From Lantana camara (taxonomy: Eukaryota > Streptophyta > Magnoliopsida > Lamiales > Verbenaceae): a stretch of DNA of 64,000 bases. This document shows positions 36,663-46,364 of the stretch, piece after piece. Each line of letters begins with the position of its first letter. The first letter of the stretch is position 1. A program made the position numbers and the translations under genes. The notes beneath the pieces are model-generated. The model was not told the origin of the DNA and made no database searches. It saw only the letters and a list, made by a program, of their open reading frames with translations. The DNA lies in assembly GCA_037501455.1 (NCBI GenBank), contig CM074862.1, positions 63,085,501-63,149,500 on the forward strand, given 5' to 3'.

Positions 36663-37513
36663 GGTTGAGTTTCTCTAAGTAAGAGGGCTTGGTTCGGTCA
36701 GGAAGAGTAATATTAGGTTAGGTGGTTGAGTTAGGGTTCCATAGGCTTAAACCATAGTTAATTTGGTCAAGAGGTGAAAGGGCTCATTTAGTACAAGGTG
36801 GCAGTTTTGGCTTCCGTTGCGTGTTTCGGTTGAATTTTGGAGGTTCAAATAGCTTTGGAGTAAGCATGTTTCATGTACATTTGGAGTAAGGTTGGAGACT
36901 GCCCTCACTCGTCGGGGCCATGTATTCAATGCATGAAAATGAATAAGTATTTAATATTGATAGTTGTATTCTCGGGCGAAGAGCACTTCATAATTAAACT
37001 TATATATTTATTTCTTATAAAACTTTACCCGAGAATATAACTTGCATGTTATCTGTGCAAATATTTATTTAAACCCCTCACTCGGTCTTCACAGACTGAC
37101 GCCTCCACCTTTCAGGTTATTGCAGGTGCACGCTAGGCGGGAAAGTGAGTCGAGTCCAGTCCTTGTAGTCGAGTCAAGCACGGTGCATATTGTTTATTGT
37201 TATCTTAGAATTATTATTACAATTAATGGTTATATATATTCGGAGATGATAATGTATTGATATGTGAATAGTATACGAGTTCTGTGCTTAATGATCAATG
37301 TCTTAGCATGTTTAATACTTATACTTGATAGTGAATCGATTATGCTTCCGCTTTATTCTATTGCATGTATGAGTTAGTCCCGCCTAGCTTGTCATTTTAT
37401 TTGCATTGTCACTTGTTCGCTATAGGTTCATTCATGTACGGGTTACCCGTTTTGTATGTGGATCGACCTATAGTGCGGGGGTGTGGCATCTCCACGTGTT
37501 GGTGTGCTACATC
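36663..37513 (+). repeat. LTR fragments in opposite orientations
   Basis: The first ~200 bases carry 'tttcggttgaattttggagg', which resembles minus-strand LTRs here (compare 18950). From about 36870 the sequence is the 3' end of a plus-strand LTR: CTCACTCGGTCTTC stem-loop (37084-37097), GCTAGGCGGG (37132), CCCGCCTAGC (37379), TAGTGCGGGGG and the terminal GTGCTACA at 37513. Confidence 0.65.
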
Positions 37514-38112
37514 AAAGATTAACAAGAATCATCCATGCTAGCTTACACATATACCTTGAAGAAAATAAATGGAAGAAGATGATGAAGATAGATGCTTGAG
37601 CTTCAAATTCCTAAATTTCTTCAAAAAAAAATTGATTGAAATTGGTGAAATCTCTTCTTCCTTTCTTACTAGATGAACCGAGAGCTTATGGAAGCAAAGT
37701 TGGATGAAGATTGAGATAAAAATGAAGTTGGAAGCATGAAGAAACATTCTTACGTGAATCACCATCCTTGATTTTGATGAAATGTATAAATTGCTATTTA
37801 AACCCTCATTTCTTCAAGTCATGCAATTAAGGATGGATGGTTTTAAGAATTGGTCAATTAGGTCCATGAAAGTCTATGCAATTTAGTCCTTGAATTTAAA
37901 AGAATGATCACTTAAGGACAATTTGGCAATTAAATGACTTCCGGCAATTATTTCACATAACAAGTATTTTCACGTGAACACATTGAAATATAATCCATAT
38001 AATTTTCATGTAATGTAAGAATTTAATAAACGAAAGGATTAAAATAAATCCTAACTCTCAAAATCACACGTGTGACACGCGTACCTGAACGTCTGGAAAT
38101 CGGGGCGTTACA
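37514..38112 (-). repeat. gypsy LTR fragment (5' end)
   Basis: It ends GGGGCGTTACA, the reverse complement of an LTR start. It carries a plant-promoter-like AT-rich stretch but does not match the element D LTR, so it is another family. Confidence 0.6.
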
Positions 38113-38816
38113 AAAAGGATGGACAATGAATGAATGAAATGAATGTTAATATATATCACTTGCATGATCGATCACTAATTAACTTAAATGAATTACACTG
38201 TCGGAGTTTGATTGGAGAATTACCCACTCTCCGGGTCACGTATTGCCTAATGTATCAATGTAATTAAATTGACACTTGTAATTCCAAGTATTGCCTCCTT
38301 TTCTAAATTATCCACTTGGATTATTGCTAAAATTATCCTGGGGATTATGAGTTGCATGTTATGTGATTTATATATATATATGTATACCCCTCACTCGGTC
38401 TTCAAATACTGACCCCTTCTCACTTTTAGTTTTTGCAATGTTCTTGCTAGGTGGGGAATTAGAGTCGTTCGTGTCTTTAATTTGTAGCCTAGCATGAGCA
38501 TATTATATGTATTGTTATATACTTGATCTTTTGGGATTGTATATCTATTTTTGGAGTTAGGTGATGATCGTAAACCGTGGAGGCCGTACTTGTACTACTT
38601 TTGCTCACTACTTGGTTCACCTATTGTTGCTTCTGCTTATTGTTCGTATGCATTGGCTATTAAGTGAATGTTGGTTCAAGGGTTAGCCCCAATTAGCTAA
38701 GGTTCTTCTAATTGTCACTTGTTCACCACGTGTTTGATTCATTTATGGATTTCTATTTCATATGTAGATTGGGTGCTTGGCGCAGGGATGTGGCGCCTAT
38801 CGTCACGAGTGCTACA
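38113..38816 (+). repeat. gypsy LTR fragment (3' end)
   Basis: It has CCTCACTCGGTCTTC (38388 on), GCTAGGTGGG (about 38448), CGCAGGGATGTGGCG and a terminal GTGCTACA at 38816. It is a degraded plus-strand LTR end and marks the border of the gene island. Confidence 0.6.
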
Positions 38817-40534
38817 CTAATGATGACGTAAACGTTTTAGAGGGGATAAAAACATAGACAAAGATGATGAAAGTATAATAGCATTTTTTAAGAAAAAATA
38901 TCCAATAAAATATTATTGAGAAATTGAAAAAAAAGCTGATAACACCAATAAGAAATGCATGTTTTCAATTTCAAAGTTCAAATAGATGAATGAGCTACTC
39001 TTATATCCGGAGAAAATAAAGAACAATACTAGAGCAAGCTTATGTATTAAAAAATATTTTAAAATGATAAAAAAAATAGTAAAAATAAATTATAAACTAA
39101 AGGGAAAAAAAAACAATAAAGACAAATAACTCAAATAAAAATTAATAAAATTAAACTTTTTATTAAAAAAAATATTAATTTAGGGGACACACTTGTTACT
39201 TACTAGTACATTAAAAATCTCAACGGGGAGATTTCTTTTTGTCTATGGTCGCAGACTTTTTCATAGTTAGTGATGAGTAAAAGCAGACACTCTATAACAA
39301 CAAATTCTTTTATATATTGTCAAATTCTCTACTAGTTATTACCAGAAAAGAACCAAAAAAACTGAAGTTCAACTATTTCTGGTAAGGATCGGATTACCTC
39401 TAATAGTGCAGCATGTGGGGTTTAGCTTCTACAGTTGATTCAAACCCAATATTCAGAACAGGGATTTTCTATTACGAACATATCAATCTTCTTCTATGAT
39501 GCATTATCAGGCAATCTATTAGAGACCATCCATCTTTGGTCCATTTGCCATTGCAATTTGGCTGGCTAACACGAGGAAATGCGTGCTAACCACACGAAAG
39601 ACACGAATCATACCTGATAAGTCCATTCTGATTAGACCTTCTCTGTACTCTTTTTCTTCAGTCAACACTCCAACCATATCTGCAAGCTGCAACTTGACAT
39701 GTACAGTTAAAAAGCACTAATCAATCATTGAGTTAGTAGTGTTTTCATCTTTCATTGATGGCGATTGACAATTTCTCTATTAGGCTAACACAACTAAGTC
39801 GAAATATGTCGAAGAGAATAAATACATGGAAATTATCTCATATTCCACGCCAGTAGATATTGAGGACCTCCAAAACTACCCCCATGACATAGCATGAGTA
39901 TAAAACAACCACAAACATTGTAAGAAAATGTACCTTGTACTATTCAGATTAGAAAACCTGTGGCATAAGATGGAGGGATCAACTTCATGGCTATCAAATC
40001 AATTCAGCACCAAATAAGCAAATATTTATCAAGATGACATTCACTCTCATCTCTGAGCTTTCTCTGCTCACGGAGCTTCATTCATCAATAGAATTATATC
40101 CAGAAATAAAACAAAAGCAGTACAAATAAATCATTACCGATCACTGGAGGTAAATCGGGACCTGCTATATTTCTCAACGAATTCAGGACTTCGGAGTTTT
40201 CAAGTGACATAAATTAATGACACAATTGGATCGAATCCAAACCATTTTTCCTCAAGAACTTGAATTATACAGGAACATGCAGTACTCTATTTTCTAATGC
40301 AGGTTCCAACAGCAAGTAAGGAACCGTATCCAGGGTCACTTGATCAAAATAGTCTGGCTTTTTCAATTTTCTGTTCTGTCGGTCAGAGCATAAACTGAAC
40401 ACGAACAGTGAAGGCCTCAACTAATTTGCTCATTTTTTTTCATGATTATAGGCATGGGATGTTTCCCGATTAGCTCCAGTCTTATATAATCAACCTTGGA
40501 TCGGAATTCCTATAAACAATATAGTGCAGTAATT
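38817..40534. other. AT-rich intergenic DNA
   Basis: I see no ORF above 60 codons, no transposon ends and no RNA gene. A-rich stretches lie at 38880-39190. It separates the LTR mosaic from the 3' end of the gene. Confidence 0.6.
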
Positions 40535-40540
40535 TTTATT
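40535..40540 (-). terminator. candidate poly(A) signal
   Basis: Minus-strand AATAAA lies 214 bases past the stop codon of the gene. Plant poly(A) signals are loose, so this is only a candidate. Confidence 0.3.
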
Positions 40541-40753
40541 TTTAGACAGGACAAGCCATACAAAACATTTGGCCAGAAACTCGGATAATGAACAACACTC
40601 GAACTATAAAGTCGAACAAACCTCCCACATAAATACAACACTATCTGCCTTTTTGGTAAAAAATGATGAGTGAAAATCATCTAAATAATCATTTATATGA
40701 TCTGATTTGTAATATGAACCGAACACCAAATTAATTATCACCAATGCACCTAA

Positions 40754-43700
40754 TTAAAATTCGTCACGGGCCTCGATGCTCTCCCCAGAAGTTCCACTCC
40801 ATGTCGATCCAAAGCTCTCATCCGGCGGGGTTTCATAATTGTTGGACTCATCAGAAGTTCGACTCCATGTTGATCCAAAGCTCTCATCCACCGGAGGCTC
40901 ATAATTGTTGGACTCAGAATTAACCACTTCAGATATTTCAGGTTCAAAAGAATTTTCGTCAGAAGCATCTCCATAAATTTGAGTTTCTTCCTGTTGGGGA
41001 TGTATCAAGTAGTGAATTCCATTGACCACATCATACACCATAAGCCCAATAGTCCCACCTATCCAACTGCCCAATTGACTTCCAATCAAATAACCAAACC
41101 TCCCAAACCTTTCTTCTCCGAGGAAACCAACAGAATAAGTGCCAATCAAGGTGCCTGTGCCTCGGAGGAACCCCTCTGTCATTGTACCCCCAAAGTAAAG
41201 AGCTTCAAAAAAATCCCACCCAGAGGAAATAATTGGGCCAACAATGCGCTTGACTTTTCTTGTTGCTAATTTTGCAGCCTTTACCCCTTCTTTCTGTGCT
41301 GCTTTAGCAGCATGAGCAGCAGTCATGCCTTGGGATAGCGCATCAGCCAATGCAGTCTCAATTGCTTTGTTCCTTCTCGCCTCCACATGAAGAGATCTAA
41401 TGTTATACGAATAGAGTTTTACACCCTCTTTCACTAAACATGCAAGGGTTCCAGAACCCCCATCAAAACAATGCAACAGGGTGAAGTCCCTACTTTTTGA
41501 TGCAGCCTCTGTACCGACCAATTCCCTACATTTTTCAGCTGTAACACAAAAAAAGATAATATACTGCTTAATAGAATAAAAGGGCAAAACTGAACTTCAG
41601 GAAACTAACACAATTAAGTAGCTTGAAATGTAATTTTCTATTAGCTGATGAGTGGACTAATACTGTCTCGTAAGAATCATATACATTAGACAATTTTTAT
41701 TTTTTTTTGGAAAACACACAGCCCCCCAAAGTGGTCAAGGATTCGAACCCAGAGTCAATGCCCTGGAGAAAGAACCCTTCACCACTTAGACAAGTTGATA
41801 TTATGCATGTTCAGATACTATCAGATTAGCTGCGAATGCTCGACTCATTCAGATGACTAGCTGGGATGATCTATGTGTTCAGGGCTAGTTTTAACACCAG
41901 AGGTGATGTTCATTTCTATAAGGTGACTGTACAATGCTTTACCATAAGCATTTGATGACATCGGATCAGCATATAAAGAAGATAAAATTCTGTTTATGGA
42001 GTGGCGAAATTGGGCAAGGAAGCCACTGAACCTTGAAATGAGCAATTGTGGGACAAGTAAAAGGTAGATAGGACTGGACAAAAAAGAAAAAGACGAAGCT
42101 GCAGCATCAGATGAATATTAGGTTCAGTTACAAGTGCAGATACTTGGTCAATATGAAGCTCATTTTGATGTCAGTTGAAAGATAGAACCTGTTTCAATTA
42201 ACCTTCCAAGTGTCTAAAGCTCAAGAAGTTTGAGTTTTGGCATACTGCTGGTTTTAGTGAGCCAACTTAAAAATCAAAGATACCACCAGTTCCGTAGAGT
42301 ATCATTCTCCCGAATCAGATGTTTTCAATGTAGTGTTGACAAGTTCTTGTTTCCCGAAAACTTATGAAAGGTTGGACACTTTACTTCAATTTTTTCTTGG
42401 ATGTTTGAAGCAAGGACGCCAAGAGGTGGAAAGGTATAAAATAGCTCATGATGGATAATTAAGGGAGTAAGTTGTGGTTTATTGGAGGACTTATTAAGAA
42501 ACAATCAAATATCTAGAAATTTGGCATATAGGATTCATTCTGAAACGTTTGACACAATAAATTTCATAAAGAACAAATTGATTAAGAGGTATCCAAACAA
42601 CGATATGTCGGAAAAATTACAGAATCATTGGAACCTTGTCCGTTGAATGGGAATCAAAACAAAAATTGCTAAAAAGCAATCATAACCAAAAAAGAAAGGC
42701 TGAAGTTAGGTACTAGGTGAATAAAGATGTCGAGTTAAGACAAGGTTGAAATTCGACTGGATTAGATACATATAAGAACGATCATTATTTTAAACAGTTA
42801 GTGACACTGAGACAAGAACTGAGAGACTCGAAGGAGATGCTAATAGCAACATGACATAAATATAGCATCAGACGGATCTTAACCAATATAGTAAGAGAGC
42901 AGCATACGACTTGAAAGAGGAGATTGTATTTATTAAGCTATACAACAGCTACAAGGCCAATGGCCAAGTTAAACCTAAAATGATATTTTGTCATGATATC
43001 ACAAAGTGGTGAAAAGGCATGTGGTAAATGTGGCTTACTGGCTTGCCCATAAACGGTCGTCTGGGCAGTTGGTTGCCAGCCGGGCGGAGCAGGCTCATCC
43101 ATCCTAGGGCAAGCACTCGTGTAGGGGGATGAGGAAAGGGAGAAGAGTAAGAGCTTATGGAGTTCTCGAGTTGACTACTTGGCTTCTAAACAACTATAAT
43201 TCATGTGAATTTACATGTTTAAAACAGACAAAGCAATTTGTTCACACCAATTAACCTGGGGCACTTGACAAGCATGAAAAGTCTAAGTTAACAAACAACG
43301 AGTAGTCTTAAAGGATGAATTTTAATTCAGAAACTGAATTTAAAGACAAAAATTAGCTACTTTATCACTACTTGTGGCGATCTTTTTGCAGGAAAATCCA
43401 TTACTTAAGACACTGTTTTCCAAGAAAACTCAATATATCTTGTATTGCAACACATGGTGCAACTATACCCCAGGAGATGGAATGGTTCAATCATGATTGT
43501 TCATCCATTAAACAAACTCAATAGGAATAATCCACGGCTGTCAGCAGATGATATGAACAATAAGGTACAAAAACTCATTGGAAGAATCTGCTATCTTTTC
43601 AGGAAAAATTACATTCTAAAGCGCGAGTAATGTAGGCAAGGGAGAAACATGTGGCAATGTAGAACATAAGAGCAGGATTAATCATATTCATGTTCTGCAT

Positions 43701-45505
43701 GATGCTTCCACTGCTACAATTAATAGAGCATTAAGCTTAAGAATATGCACAAAAGTTGTCGATTTCTTGTATATTTATTGGATGAATTATTCTTCACGAG
43801 CTACTTAATGGTTCAGTATTAAGGAGGTATAAAGTCCATCAAACAGTTTCCTTCTATATGTTCTTACAACAAAATTTAGTCAATGAAGATTCTTAAGAAA
43901 CTCTTAGAACTGAAAAGGCAGGATATCAGGCTACTGAACTTTGATGTAAAGCCTGATATCTTGCGAACAGAATGGTACTTCAAACAAATTCGGCATGCAC
44001 CAATACAAACTTCGAATTGCACAAAATGCATTATGTTACGAGTCTGCTAATTCACAAATCAAGAGCAAAGAACTTCACGAAATCCTGATTATGGTCTTTT
44101 CCTTTTCAATCTGAGAAGTTCAATGATGTCTCTATCTCAACAATTAGTTAACTACTACAGGAGGCTCATGGTTTCCCAGTTTATCAGACATGATGTCATT
44201 TTTATATGTATTAACACTGAAGCACTGGAAGCCAGATGAAATTAAATAACCAAGAAACATAACTACAAGTGACAACACTTAACTACATCTACAGCAGGTT
44301 TCAGTAAGGAAAGCAACCACCCAAAACTTGTAAAACACTTTAAAATCAGAGAAAGGAGCAACAAGAGTTAAACCGCTTTGCAATTTGGTTTAATGACAGG
44401 TGATGAGTAGATTTAGATTGGAGTGGAAGTGAATGAAGAGATTAACCAAATATTTCATTTTATTGGACTGACTAACTTCTGCCCAAATTCATGGCTGATA
44501 TCAGAATAATTAATTTCTGGTAATTACAATGTTCAAATGCATCTATGAGTTTCTGTTTACGACAAGAGTTCCCCTTGAAGATTTCATCATAAGATAGGAC
44601 TTACAAGATTGCTTCGTGATTCAGAAATGTGCCTTTAGCCCATAAGCTGTAAATAATACCTATGTCCTTATGTTTCAATGACGCTGAGATCTTTTCCAAT
44701 CATATATATTTCTAACAGTTCATAGTTGTCCAACAAAGATATCAAAACATTAACAGTCGAAGTTTACATACAAATGCCCACTACTAGATCTGCACAACTG
44801 TTTTCATGATTCTTTCATGTTGCCAGTAAATGTATCTCGAAACTATAGTTAGTTATCATGAATAAAACTTGCTATAATATAATATAACAATCCAAAGCAG
44901 TATGATTTATACAATTTATTTTTATATATTCATCCTGTGCAAAATTATACTCCAACACCAGGTCAGCGAAATTCATGAGGAAATTTGGTAGTATCACATC
45001 AAAGCTAATGATGAAATCTTGAAACAATCCATTATATTGCATATAATTTAACACCAAAGAATAATTAAGTTCAAAAGAACAAGATCACTCATTATCGATT
45101 AGAATGTTAGATCTTATAATAAAACACAAAACCCTCCAAATTTCATTTCAATCTAACTCTTAAACCCCCTTACCAACCTCCAGTATCTTTACTGATCGCG
45201 AAAGCTCAGCAACTTTAAACAGCCCATAGACTTATCCAATAACACCATGAAATTAGACTATTAACTGAACTGCAAGTTTCCAACTAAAGAAATAAGTAAC
45301 CCTCCCACGCTCGGACCGATACTTGACAAAGGGATCCTAACTCAAAAGCTTCATTAACTGGATAAAGTATAAACCACCGAAAAAAAAGAGAAAAACCCAA
45401 AAACAGAAAAGAAAAACTGAAAATAGGGTTACCAGTGGTGATGAGAGCAACGAGGCCGACGATGAAGACCAAAAATTGAACTCTCTTCTTCGGCAGAATT
45501 GTCAT
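40754..45505 (-). CDS. two-exon gene, 285-residue protein of unknown function with signal peptide
   Basis: Exon 1 (45505-45433) has the ATG and 24 codons plus one base; the donor reads CACTG|GTAACC. Exon 2 (41538-40754) follows an acceptor TTGTGTTACAG. The split alanine codon joins the frames exactly, giving 285 residues. Residues 1-24 look like a signal peptide or anchor: basic PKKR, then VQFLVFIVGLVALITT. Residues 75-125 are rich in Ala and Lys and probably helical. Residues 131-203 are Gly-rich and hydrophobic, with GTIGLMVYDVVNG. The tail (205-285) is acidic and holds a 22-residue tandem duplication (233-254, 255-276). I do not recognise the family; secretory-pathway or membrane residence is inferred. 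No frame defect is seen, unlike every retroelement ORF here. Confidence 0.82.
41539..45432 (-). other. 3.9 kb intron
   Basis: The intron is bounded by GT (45432-45431) and AG (41540-41539). It is AT-rich, with no long ORF. It contains a SINE-like insertion (41694-41785), an 11-bp inverted repeat with a 17-base loop (43922-43960) and a GC-richer patch near 43040-43120. An intron this long is unusual for a gene with a 0.86 kb CDS. Confidence 0.75.
41694..41785 (-). mobile_element. short SINE-like insertion with 8-bp flanking repeat
   Basis: On the minus strand it begins GTGGTGAAGGG (A-box-like), has GGTTCGAATCC, a good pol III B box, and ends in an A-rich tail. TTAGACAA flanks it on both sides (41686-41693 and 41786-41793). 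At 92 bp it is short for a plant SINE. A decayed tRNA fragment is the alternative; no cloverleaf can be drawn. Confidence 0.5.
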
Positions 45506-46364
45506 ACTTATGAGATCATTAAAGCTAAAACTTTTCGAAATTCTTTCAACAATAACCTAAAGTTTCAACTATAATTCCTGATAACTTTGTCTGTCAGTTG
45601 GTCCGTTTTGAAACAATTGAAGAGGACGAGAAACTGAAGATCTATGAAGATTAGTACTGACTACTCGGCAGGAATTTTCTCATTCTCCAAATTCGGGTTC
45701 AGGTATTAAATCATGAATAACCACCCATTTCGTAATTTCTCGTTTAAAATATGGAGATATTTCGTGTTTGTAATCTTTATCTTTTTTTCCGTTTTCCGTT
45801 TTCCTTCTTTCTTTTTTTTTTTTTAAGTAATCAAATCATTTAAATTGGAAAGTTGATTATGAGGACCAAATATGTTCAAAAGTTATCATAAACATCCTAA
45901 TTTTAAAAATCTATGTTTAGAGATCATTAATACATAATATATTTTTCATAAACCCCTAATCACCTAAAAAGACTATTTTGCCCTTACATTTTTACTACTA
46001 TCAATCCAATTTTGCGTCCTCCAAACCGGTACTTTATCAACTCTCAGCAGCCACCACCAGAGTCTTTCTTTTCACTCTTTCTTTGCGCGATTGGTACCTT
46101 AATTTTTTTCTGGCGACGGAGAGCAAGACAGTTTATATCAGCAGAAATTTATGAGACCTTTTGTCGTTCTAGATTTGAATCTATCGATGTTGTAATATAT
46201 AATATTCTGTGTGTGCCTAATTTGTTTGGATTGTTCAAATCATTTTCATTTTGATATCTTTGTAGTGTTTTTCTGGAAAAGGTTATTAGTTTGTTTTATC
46301 GTGTTTTATTTCCTTTATTTCTTGATGCCAACTAACGCTTCAATGGTTGTTAATGGGCAGATTA
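45506..46364. other. upstream region of the gene, up to the LTR of element E
   Basis: The first ~180 bases are probably the 5' UTR and core promoter of the minus-strand gene. No clear TATA box is visible. From about 45980 the plus strand has a UTR-like pyrimidine-rich stretch (46055-46085), possibly the 5' end of a divergent gene cut by the LTR at 46365. No ORF is convincing. Confidence 0.4.

Noticed and set aside
37514..38112. Missing promoter end of the element D right LTR
   Set aside because: Its sequence does not match 26281-27007 of the left LTR beyond the terminal word GGGCGTTACA, so it belongs to another family.
40979..41269. Plus-strand 96-codon ORF in the gene's second exon
   Set aside because: Antisense shadow of the real exon, which joins in frame to exon 1 and has a plausible protein.
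41705..41800. tRNA gene at the GGTTCGAATCC box
   Set aside because: No acceptor, D or anticodon arm can be folded. The flanking repeats and A-rich tail fit a SINE-like insertion better.
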